Assembly: GCA_017385345.1 (NCBI GenBank)
Contig: JAFNRY010000216.1
Location: forward strand, 1 to 5,385
Reading direction: 5' to 3'
Source: Kiritimatiellia bacterium
GTDB taxonomy: Bacteria; Verrucomicrobiota; Kiritimatiellia; RFP12; UBA1067
DNA: 5,385 nucleotides
Made by a program: the position numbers and the translations under genes. Shown here piece by piece: positions 1-5,385 of the stretch. The notes under the pieces were generated by a model. That model was not told the origin of the DNA. It saw only the letters and a list, made by a program, of their open reading frames with translations, and did not search any database. The stretch's first letter is position 1. Each line of letters opens with the position of its first letter.

Positions 1-2982
1 GATGGCCCTCCGTTTGCAACGGGCCTCCCGCACTACGGTCACTTGCTCACCGGCACCATCAAGGACATCGTTCCCAGATACCGCACGATGCGCGGAGACA
101 GAGTCGAGCGCAGGTTCGGGTGGGATACGCACGGCCTGCCGATAGAGGCGCTTGCGCAAGAGGCGCTCGGCGTGTCCGGCGCGCACGAGATAAAAGCCAT
201 CGGAATAGACAAGTTCAACGAGCAGTGCCGCTCCATGGTGCTCAAATACGTGGGCGAATGGCGCAAGACTGTTTCGCGCATGGGGCGCTGGGTCGATTTC
301 GACAACGACTACAAGACGATGGACCCCGGCTTCATGGAGTCGGTCTGGTGGGTGTTCAAGCAGCTCTGGAACCAGGGCCGCATATACAAGTCGCACCGCA
401 TAATGCCGTACTCGTGGAAACTTTCCACGCCGCTTTCCAACTTCGAGGCGGGAAACAACTATAAAGACGTCCAGGATCCAGCGGTGACGGTCCGCATCAA
501 GGCGCTCGAAACGCGCGGCTTCGCTCCCGGCGGGGACGTGTATCTCCTCGTATGGACCACGACCCCGTGGACGCTGCCGGAGAATCTGGCCGTTTGCGCC
601 GGCGCGTCCATCGACTATGTTGCCGTGCGCGACCTGTCCGACGCGGCGCGGCCGGTGTATGTAATGGCCGAGGCGCGGCTCGCAACCATCTTCAAGAACG
701 CCGGACAGTATGAAACGGTCGCACGCTTCAAAGGCGAGGCGCTCAAGGGATGGAGGTACGAACCTCTGTTCCCGTATTTCGCCGACAAGGCCGCCGCCGG
801 AGCGTTCACGGTGTTCAACGACGACTATGTGACGACCGGCGACGGCACCGGGCTCGTGCACATCGCCCCGGCGTACGGCGAGGACGACTTCCGCGTATGC
901 AAGGAGAACGGAATGGAGGCGTTCGCGGATCCGCTCGACGATTCGTGCGCGTTCACCGATGCGGTGCCCGAGTACGCGGGCAGATTCTGCAAGGATTGCG
1001 ACAAAGACATAATCAAGCGCCTGAAGGCCGAGGGCAAGCTCGTCCACCAGGCGACGATCGTCCACTCCTATCCTTTCTGCGACAGAACCGACACGCCGCT
1101 GATCTACCGCGCCATCGACGCATGGTACGTCAGGATAGAGGACATCCGCGACAAACTCGCCGCAAACAACGCCACGGTGCACTGGACGCCGTCGTACGTA
1201 GGCGAAAAACGCTTCGGCAACTGGCTCGCCGAGGCGCGGGACTGGAACATCTCGCGAAACCGCTTCTGGGGCAGCTGCATCCCGGTGTGGATCAACGAAG
1301 CCGACAAGGACGACATGATATGCGTCGGTTCGGTGAAGGAGCTCGAGGAGCTTTCGGGCGTGAAGGTGACCGATCTGCACAAGCACAACATCGACAAGAT
1401 CGCGATCGTAAAGGACGGCAAGACGTACAGGCGCACGCCGGAGGTTCTCGACTGCTGGTTCGAGTCCGGGTCGATGCCGTACGCGCAGAGGCACTACATG
1501 GGCGAGGGCGGCGAAGAGTCGTTTTTCCCGGCCGATTTCATCGCCGAAGGCCTCGACCAGACGCGCGGGTGGTTCTATACGCTAATGGTGCTCGGCACAT
1601 GCCTCTTCGGCAAGTCCCCCTACCGCAACGTAGTCGTCAATGGTCTCGTGCTGGCCGAGGACGGCAAAAAGATGTCGAAGCGGCTCAAGAACTATCCGGA
1701 TCCAGTCAAGATGCTCGACACATATGGCGCCGATGCGATCAGGCTTTACATGATCTATTCGCCGGTGGTGCGCGCGGAGAATCTGAAGTTCTCCGAGAAC
1801 GGCGTGAAGCAGATCATGCGTGATCTTCTCATCCCGTGGTGGAACGCCTACTCGTTCTTCACCACGTACGCCAACGTGGACGGATTCGCGGAGTCGGAGG
1901 TGGCGCGCGGCGCTGGTGGCGGAAACGTGCTCGACCGCTGGATCGTCTCTTCGCTCGAGACGCTCGTCGCCGACGTGACTGTGGCCATGGACGCCTACGA
2001 TCTGCAGAGGTCCGTCAGGCCGTTCGTGCGGTTCGTCGAGGATCTGACGAACTGGTACATAAGGAGGTCCCGCCGGCGCTTCTGGAAATCGACGAACGAT
2101 TCCGACAAGATCGACGCGTATCGCACGCTGCGCTACGTTCTGGTGCAGCTTTCGAAGGTTGCCGCTCCGTTCACGCCGTTCATCGCCGAGGAGATATACC
2201 GCAACCTCAAAGGCGACGGCGACCCAGACAGCGTGCATCTGTGCTCTTTCCCGGAAGCGGACGCTTCGGCGCGCGACACGGCGCTCGAACGGCGCATGGC
2301 TGCGGTGCAGACGGTCGTCGAGCTCGGGCGCCGTCTGAGGGCGGACAGCGATCTCAAAGTGCGCCAGCCTCTGAGCGCGGTAAGGGTTGCTGGCGCCGAC
2401 GTCGCCGGTCTCGAAGATTTGATAATGGACGAGCTGAACGTCAAGGAGGTCGTCTTCGTCGCCGACGAAACGGAACTTTGCGACATAACCTGCAAGGCGA
2501 ACTTCAAGACTCTCGGCCCCAAGTGCGGCCCGAAGATGAAGGCCGTCGCCGCCGCCGTGGCGGCCATGACGGCCGCCGAAGCCCCGGCTCCGGGTCGAAC
2601 CGTCACGGTCGAAGGGATCGAAATCGCAGCGGAGGACGTGCTTGTCACGCGCAAGCCGAGGGCCGGACTCGCCGTTGCGTCGGAGGGTGCCGCCGTCGTG
2701 GCGATAGAGACGAAGCTTACCCCGGAGCTTGTCGCCGAGGGTCTTGTGCGCGAGTTTGTAAGCCACGTCCAGTCCATGCGCAAGGAGGCGGATTTCGAGG
2801 TCGTGCAGCGCATAAACCTCGCAGTATCCGCAGACGACGAGATGCGTGCAGCGATAGAATCCCATGTGGATTACGTGAAGAACGAAACGCTGTCTCTGTC
2901 CATTTCGTTCGATTCCGCCGAAGGCGGCGCCGAGACTTCGTTGAACGGGCACAAGACGGTGATAAGGGTCGACAAGGCGTGA
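1..2982 (+). CDS. ileS: Isoleucyl-tRNA synthetase, type 2 (5' end outside window)
   Basis: Charges tRNA-Ile with isoleucine in the cytoplasm (class I synthetase) and hydrolyses mischarged Val-tRNA. The frame is open from the first base, so the start lies upstream. 993 residues are visible, and about 50 N-terminal residues are probably missing, giving a length near the usual 1,040-1,050 of type 2 enzymes. Landmarks by window codon: GLPHYGH with the HxGH signature (codons 11-14, nt 31-42); editing-domain motifs TTTPWTLPENLA (about 185) and GTGLVHIAPAYGEDD (about 281); WNISRNRFWG (about 415); DCWFESGSMPYAQ (about 484); KMSKR (codon 557, nt 1669-1683); anticodon-binding NWYIRRSRRRFW (about 684); then the KANFKTLGPKCGPKMKAV and LVREFVSHVQSMRKEADFEV regions typical of type 2 C-termini. 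No frameshift or internal stop. HYGH and the long C-terminus point to IleRS2, the eukaryote-like form known to be less mupirocin-sensitive. The variant GSCIPVW replaces the commoner GTPIPLW. Family assignment is near certain; the subtype is inferred from motifs. Confidence 0.97.
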   Translation, partial: DGPPFATGLPHYGHLLTGTIKDIVPRYRTMRGDRVERRFGWDTHGLPIEALAQEALGVSGAHEIKAIGIDKFNEQCRSMVLKYVGEWRKTVSRMGRWVDFDNDYKTMDPGFMESVWWVFKQLWNQGRIYKSHRIMPYSWKLSTPLSNFEAGNNYKDVQDPAVTVRIKALETRGFAPGGDVYLLVWTTTPWTLPENLAVCAGASIDYVAVRDLSDAARPVYVMAEARLATIFKNAGQYETVARFKGEALKGWRYEPLFPYFADKAAAGAFTVFNDDYVTTGDGTGLVHIAPAYGEDDFRVCKENGMEAFADPLDDSCAFTDAVPEYAGRFCKDCDKDIIKRLKAEGKLVHQATIVHSYPFCDRTDTPLIYRAIDAWYVRIEDIRDKLAANNATVHWTPSYVGEKRFGNWLAEARDWNISRNRFWGSCIPVWINEADKDDMICVGSVKELEELSGVKVTDLHKHNIDKIAIVKDGKTYRRTPEVLDCWFESGSMPYAQRHYMGEGGEESFFPADFIAEGLDQTRGWFYTLMVLGTCLFGKSPYRNVVVNGLVLAEDGKKMSKRLKNYPDPVKMLDTYGADAIRLYMIYSPVVRAENLKFSENGVKQIMRDLLIPWWNAYSFFTTYANVDGFAESEVARGAGGGNVLDRWIVSSLETLVADVTVAMDAYDLQRSVRPFVRFVEDLTNWYIRRSRRRFWKSTNDSDKIDAYRTLRYVLVQLSKVAAPFTPFIAEEIYRNLKGDGDPDSVHLCSFPEADASARDTALERRMAAVQTVVELGRRLRADSDLKVRQPLSAVRVAGADVAGLEDLIMDELNVKEVVFVADETELCDITCKANFKTLGPKCGPKMKAVAAAVAAMTAAEAPAPGRTVTVEGIEIAAEDVLVTRKPRAGLAVASEGAAVVAIETKLTPELVAEGLVREFVSHVQSMRKEADFEVVQRINLAVSADDEMRAAIESHVDYVKNETLSLSISFDSAEGGAETSLNGHKTVIRVDKA

Positions 2983-2995
2983 ACTGAACGCGGCG

Positions 2996-3034
2996 CGGCG
3001 ACGCTCCCTTGCCGTTCTCGCGGAGCGCGTGCCG
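2996..3034 (+). other. GC-rich hairpin in the ileS-phosphatase spacer
   Basis: The 76-nt gap between the ileS stop and the next start contains arms CGCTCC (3002-3007) and GGAGCG (3022-3027) around a 14-nt loop. They are flanked by CGGC (2996-2999) and GCCG (3031-3034), which could extend the stem across a small internal loop. It lies 14 nt after the ileS stop, where a terminator would sit, but no T-run follows, so it is not a canonical intrinsic terminator. It may attenuate read-through, protect the ileS mRNA 3' end, or be a chance product of GC-rich sequence. I see no convincing -35/-10 promoter in the gap, so the phosphatase may be co-transcribed with ileS. Confidence 0.3.
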
Positions 3035-3043
3035 CCGGATTGA

Positions 3044-3049
3044 AAGAGG
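3044..3049 (+). promoter_or_regulatory. Ribosome binding site of the PP2C phosphatase
   Basis: AAGAGG ends 9 nt before the ATG at 3059. It is a partial Shine-Dalgarno match at workable spacing, and it supports that ATG as the start. Confidence 0.5.
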
Positions 3050-3058
3050 CGCCGGGAA

Positions 3059-3847
3059 ATGGGGACGATCCAAGCCATAGCCAGGTTGTTTCACGGAGGC
3101 GGAGCGAGGAAGCCGGCGCCGAAGACGGCGTTTGCTTCGGCGAGCGAATGCGGCCCGGAGCGCGACGAGAACCAGGATTGTTTTTTCGCCGACGCAAAAC
3201 GTCGTGTTTTCTGCGTAGCTGACGGCATGGGCGGCGGACAGGGCGGATCCCGGGCGAGCGCGACGGCGTGCGCGATGATAGGCGAAGCGGTCGCGCGCCC
3301 GGGATCGTTCCGGGAACGCATACGGTCGATAGGACGCGCGATAGACGGCGCCAACGAGGGTATATTGCGTTTTGCGGCGAAGGCCGGATACGACCGCATG
3401 GGGACTACGGTTGCGCTTCTCGCCGTCGGCGGGCCTGTCGGCTCCGGGCCGGCGACGGCGGTCGTGGCCCATGTCGGCGACAGCCGGGTGTATCTTTTCC
3501 GCAAGGGTTCCCTTGTGCGCCTGACCCGCGACCATTCGCTTGTGGAGGATTCCGGCGCGGCGTTCTCCCCGCTTCTCCGCCGTACGAACCTTTCCCACGT
3601 CTTAACGCGGGCCGTCGGCATAGAACGGTCCGTCCGTCCGGGATGGCGCAAAATAGCCGTCTGTCCGGGCGATATGTTCCTCCTTTGCTCCGACGGCGTT
3701 TGCGACATGGTTCCGGACGATTCAATCCGCTTTGCTTTCGCCGCCGGCAAGACCCCCGGAGGCGTGGTTAAAATCCTTGAAAGGAAAACGCTTATGGCCG
3801 GGGCCATGGACAACTACACCATGATCGTCGCCGCCGTCGAATCTTGA
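3059..3847 (+). CDS. PP2C-family (PPM) serine/threonine protein phosphatase
   Basis: A soluble, Mg/Mn-dependent phosphatase of 262 residues that would remove phosphate from Ser/Thr of proteins. The PP2C motifs appear in order: RDENQD (Asp40), VFCVADGMGGGQGG (Asp55-Gly56), MGTTVALL (about 114-121), VAHVGDSRVYLF (Asp141), LTRDHSLV, HVLTRAVG, GDMFLLCSDGVCDM (Asp212) and MDNYTMIVA (Asp251). Asp40, Asp55, Asp212 and Asp251 match the family's metal ligands, so it should be active. The size is that of a single catalytic domain of the bacterial Stp/PstP type, with no signal peptide, membrane segment or sensor domain. The flap between LTRDHSLV and HVLTRAVG looks a few residues short. The ATG at 3059 has a weak Shine-Dalgarno. 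Partner kinases are not in the window, so the substrate is unknown. Position downstream of ileS suggests possible read-through from that gene but not a shared function. Confidence 0.95.
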   Translation: MGTIQAIARLFHGGGARKPAPKTAFASASECGPERDENQDCFFADAKRRVFCVADGMGGGQGGSRASATACAMIGEAVARPGSFRERIRSIGRAIDGANEGILRFAAKAGYDRMGTTVALLAVGGPVGSGPATAVVAHVGDSRVYLFRKGSLVRLTRDHSLVEDSGAAFSPLLRRTNLSHVLTRAVGIERSVRPGWRKIAVCPGDMFLLCSDGVCDMVPDDSIRFAFAAGKTPGGVVKILERKTLMAGAMDNYTMIVAAVES

Positions 3848-3861
3848 CCCGTGTCGTTTCT

Positions 3862-3879
3862 CGGCGGCGTGCCGCGCCG
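3862..3879. other. Small hairpin between convergent genes
   Basis: The 42-nt spacer (3848-3889) between the convergent phosphatase and nuclease stops carries a 5-bp inverted repeat, CGGCG (3862-3866) with CGCCG (3875-3879), around an 8-nt loop. A two-way terminator would be expected here, but there is no T-run on either side, so termination by this element is a weak guess. Confidence 0.2.
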
Positions 3880-3889
3880 CGCGCGCTCT

Positions 3890-4924
3890 TCATATCCCCC
3901 GGAACCAGATGTTGGCGAAGGCGTCGATGAACGATGTCGGCCACAGCCTGGTCGGGGTTTGCGTTTCGATCTCGTCCTGTAAGCCCCGCTCCAGTTCCGG
4001 AAAGAAATCGAGTCCTGTCGCTTCTTCAAGGTCTCTGATGCTTGTCAAGTGCCTGGTCGGCCATTCGCGTCGCGGAACGTCCTGTTCGAACACGACGGCG
4101 AAAGCGCGCAGTTCTCCGTCCTTGACCGCTGCGACGACCTGCCAGAAGGCTTCTGGCAGATTTATGCCGGATTCCGGCAGCTTGTTGCCTTCCTGCGTGT
4201 CGAGAGGCCCGGCGATCACCCATATTTCACCCCATTTCCGGGGCCATGCCTTGGATATCCTGTGCTCCACGTCGCGCCACACGCCTCTGTTCAGTCCGGG
4301 GCGCTGCGGCGCGATGTTGGACATCAAGAACGTCTTTTTCTGCATTTCTTTCCCGTATCGGGAGGCGATAGCGTAGTTCGGCGCCATGTGTCCTCTGTCG
4401 TAGCCGGTGGCCTTGTAGGCGGACGGGGCGGGCGACGATTTCGCCTTGCCGTCTTTTTTGAAGTTCGGCCGTTTCGGATCGACTTCGAACTTGATCTCCG
4501 GAACGACGTGGTATGCGCACCATGCCGGATGCCTCAACGACGGCGACCATCCGACCGTGAAATCCCCTTGTTCGAATATTTTTATATCGTCCGGCGCCGG
4601 CGCCTTTCTGCGTACGGGAGCGCCGGCGAAGAGCGTTTCTCCGGACGGGACGCGCCCGTCGTATTTGCAGACGGCGTCGCGGCCCGTGATGCCGAGTGCG
4701 TCGGTAATGTCGCCTGCCGGATCGCCGGTCGCGAGAATCGCCGATACGATGAAAGACGGCCATTCCGACGCTTTGGCGTCGATCCACTCCCGCGGTTGGT
4801 GGACGAACCAGTCCGAATACGCGGCGAAAACGACGAGAGCCAGCGCGGGACCGGCGCGCATGCATCCGCGAAAGCCCCGGCGCCCGCCTCTCCCGTTTTT
4901 CCGTCTGGAACGCACGGGGAGCAA
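3890..4924 (-). CDS. DNA/RNA non-specific endonuclease (NucA/EndoG family), membrane-anchored or exported
   Basis: A 344-residue sugar-non-specific nuclease of the Endonuclease_NS (beta-beta-alpha metal) family, which cuts DNA and RNA using one Mg ion. The active-site motif YDRGHMAPN (174-182) supplies the general-base His179. SNIAPQ (202-207) and RPGLNRGVWRDVE (208-220) carry the family's metal-binding Asn (Asn212) and a conserved Glu (Glu220). Further family-like stretches are PAWCAYHVVPE (133-143), WVIAGPLD (235-242) and LPEAFWQVV (256-264). The N-terminus is strongly basic (R/K-rich, 5-24), followed by a short hydrophobic run (about 25-37), which reads as a signal anchor or signal peptide and places the enzyme outside the cytoplasm. 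The start is uncertain. TTG at 4924 lies 4 nt after the zinc-ribbon stop without its own Shine-Dalgarno, suggesting coupled re-initiation; ATG at 4861 would also keep the hydrophobic segment. Likely roles are nucleic-acid scavenging or defence against extracellular DNA; none is shown. Family is confident, role is not. Confidence 0.93.
   Translation of the reverse strand: MLPVRSRRKNGRGGRRGFRGCMRAGPALALVVFAAYSDWFVHQPREWIDAKASEWPSFIVSAILATGDPAGDITDALGITGRDAVCKYDGRVPSGETLFAGAPVRRKAPAPDDIKIFEQGDFTVGWSPSLRHPAWCAYHVVPEIKFEVDPKRPNFKKDGKAKSSPAPSAYKATGYDRGHMAPNYAIASRYGKEMQKKTFLMSNIAPQRPGLNRGVWRDVEHRISKAWPRKWGEIWVIAGPLDTQEGNKLPESGINLPEAFWQVVAAVKDGELRAFAVVFEQDVPRREWPTRHLTSIRDLEEATGLDFFPELERGLQDEIETQTPTRLWPTSFIDAFANIWFRGI
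4139..4159. repeat. Perfect 10+1+10-bp palindrome inside the nuclease gene
   Basis: CTGCCAGAAG (4139-4148) and CTTCTGGCAG (4150-4159) are exact reverse complements around a single G at 4149. On the minus strand this codes for LPEAFWQ of the nuclease (residues 256-262). With a one-base centre it resembles a dyad protein-binding site more than an RNA hairpin, although a shorter stem with a few unpaired loop bases could form in the mRNA. No function is demonstrated, and the coding sequence may explain it. Confidence 0.6.
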
Positions 4925-4928
4925 GGTT

Positions 4929-5156
4929 TTACAGGTCCGGAAGCTCGATTCTTATCGTCGTGCTTTTCGCGGCGGCCGCGCTTTCGGCGGAGAGTTCATC
5001 CTGTCCGTGGCGGATGGCGTCGTCGGCCGGGATTTTGATTCTTGCGCCGCACGCCGGGCATTCGGAATCCTGGCCGGCAAGATCGAGGCTCGCCTCGATT
5101 TCGGTGTGGCAGGCCGGGCATTTGAATCCGGTGAAGCCTTCTTCGGTGTCGTTCAT
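4929..5156 (-). CDS. Small two-CPxC zinc-ribbon protein, function unknown
   Basis: A 75-residue protein with a zinc-ribbon fold predicted from two CPAC knuckles, Cys13/Cys16 and Cys33/Cys36, separated by 16 residues (FKCPACHTEIEASLDLAGQ, then CPACGARIKIP). The four cysteines should bind one structural zinc. After the ribbon comes an acidic, alanine-rich linker (44-66) and a short tail ending RIELPDL. There is no signal peptide or membrane segment, so it should be cytoplasmic. The ATG at 5154-5156 has a strong Shine-Dalgarno 8 nt upstream. It lies 42 nt after an upstream gene on the same strand, and its TAA is 4 nt before the nuclease start, so it is probably in one operon with both. Ribbons of this type often occur in proteins of Planctomycetes/Verrucomicrobia relatives, usually as N-terminal modules, so a stand-alone copy could be an adaptor or nucleic-acid/protein-binding factor. 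That role is inference; I recognise the domain but no named gene. Confidence 0.85.
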   Translation of the reverse strand: MNDTEEGFTGFKCPACHTEIEASLDLAGQDSECPACGARIKIPADDAIRHGQDELSAESAAAAKSTTIRIELPDL

Positions 5157-5164
5157 AGCGGAAA

Positions 5165-5170
5165 CTCCTT
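5165..5170 (-). promoter_or_regulatory. Strong Shine-Dalgarno of the zinc-ribbon gene
   Basis: On the minus strand AAGGAG stands 8 nt before the ATG at 5156, a full match to the anti-Shine-Dalgarno core at optimal spacing. It is the best ribosome binding site in the window. It fixes the start of the zinc-ribbon gene and could also serve the coupled nuclease, which has none of its own. Confidence 0.85.
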
Positions 5171-5198
5171 TTTCTTGTCGTGTTTTTGCGGCGCTTTC

Positions 5199-5385
5199 TC
5201 AATCTATATATAGCGGCGGAACGGGCAGAGGTTTGCGTTTTTCCTGCGCCGCCGACGCGTTGTCGCGCTGCGTTTCGCCCGGTCGGGGCGATTCCTCCGT
5301 TGCTTTTTCGTCGCGTGCGACCGTCGCCGGCTCTTCGCCGGCGGCAAGGCTCGTGTCATCGTCCGGCGGAGGCGTCATTGCCGCA
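5199..5385 (-). CDS. C-terminal tail of an unidentified Pro/Glu/Asp-rich protein (partial)
   Basis: Reading leftward from the right edge on the minus strand, one frame is open for 61 codons and stops at TGA (5199-5201). The other two minus-strand frames hit stops within about 10 codons of the edge. The peptide begins AAMTPPPDDDTSLAAGEEPA and ends KPLPVPPLYID. It is rich in Pro, Glu, Asp and Ala, with no hydrophobic segment and no recognisable domain, so it looks like a disordered C-terminal tail. It ends 42 nt before the zinc-ribbon gene on the same strand, which suggests a shared operon. An ATG at 5376-5378 could in principle start a 59-residue protein, but its upstream context is outside the window. 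Function cannot be assigned. Confidence 0.55.
   Translation of the reverse strand, partial: AAMTPPPDDDTSLAAGEEPATVARDEKATEESPRPGETQRDNASAAQEKRKPLPVPPLYID

Noticed and set aside
31..42. Possible HxGH motif swap (GxHH) linked to mupirocin hyper-resistance in some IleRS2
   Set aside because: The sequence reads HYGH, the canonical order, so the swap is absent.
750..1823. Plus-strand open frame of 357 codons overlapping ileS in another frame
   Set aside because: Arg-rich shadow translation of the ileS sequence with no family motifs; the ileS frame fully explains this stretch.
2541..2574. Inverted repeat GGCCGTC/GACGGCC with an inner GCCGCC/GGCGGC
   Set aside because: It lies in an alanine-rich stretch of IleRS (KAVAAAVAAMTAA), where runs of GCC and GCG codons produce such symmetry.
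1836..2987. Plus-strand open frame of 383 codons overlapping the ileS 3' half
   Set aside because: Extremely Arg/Gly-rich, no motif, and it overlaps the conserved anticodon-binding domain of ileS.
1582..3078. Long minus-strand open frame (498 codons) opposite ileS
   Set aside because: It is antisense to highly conserved synthetase sequence, is rich in Arg/His with no recognisable domain, and is the expected by-product of GC-rich codon bias.
3421..3460. 8-bp inverted repeat CGCCGTCG/CGACGGCG with a 24-nt loop in the phosphatase gene
   Set aside because: It is inside coding sequence for a Gly/Pro/Ala-rich loop, made of common GC-rich words, and has no supporting context.
3890..5156. Toxin-immunity pair (nuclease toxin with zinc-ribbon immunity protein)
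   Set aside because: The nuclease has no toxin delivery or repeat domains and appears to be exported by its own N-terminus, while the zinc ribbon is predicted to stay in the cytoplasm and does not resemble known nuclease inhibitors.
4049..5213. Plus-strand open frames opposite the nuclease and zinc-ribbon genes
   Set aside because: They are antisense to proteins with clear catalytic or cysteine motifs and show no domain of their own.

Overview
This is a GC-rich window (roughly 60% by eye) of ordinary bacterial chromosome, densely coded, with no mobile element, tRNA, rRNA or CRISPR array that I can see. It holds five protein genes: two on the plus strand (one cut by the left edge) and three on the minus strand (one cut by the right edge). 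The small two-knuckle zinc-ribbon protein and the eukaryote-like (type 2) isoleucyl-tRNA synthetase would fit the Verrucomicrobiota/Kiritimatiellota/Lentisphaerota/Planctomycetota area. That placement is a low-confidence inference from protein style, not a demonstrated assignment.

Plus strand, 1-3847. The window opens about 50 codons inside ileS, which encodes isoleucyl-tRNA synthetase, and runs to its stop at 2980-2982. After a 76-nt spacer containing a GC-rich hairpin comes a complete PP2C-type (PPM) serine/threonine protein phosphatase, with all the expected metal-binding aspartates. No protein kinase is visible beside it.

Minus strand, 5385-3890. Reading right to left: the C-terminal tail of an unidentified Pro/Glu/Asp-rich protein; a 75-residue zinc-ribbon protein with a clear Shine-Dalgarno; and, four nucleotides after its stop, a membrane-anchored or exported DNA/RNA non-specific endonuclease of the NucA/EndoG (Endonuclease_NS) family, with an intact DRGH active site. 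The tight spacing (42 nt, then 4 nt) suggests one transcript with translational coupling into the nuclease. The plus and minus gene pairs converge on a 42-nt spacer at 3848-3889.

Nothing here amounts to a convincing new system. The points most worth checking are the coupled zinc-ribbon/nuclease pair, a 10+1+10-bp perfect palindrome inside the nuclease gene, and heavy use of the AUA isoleucine codon despite high GC.
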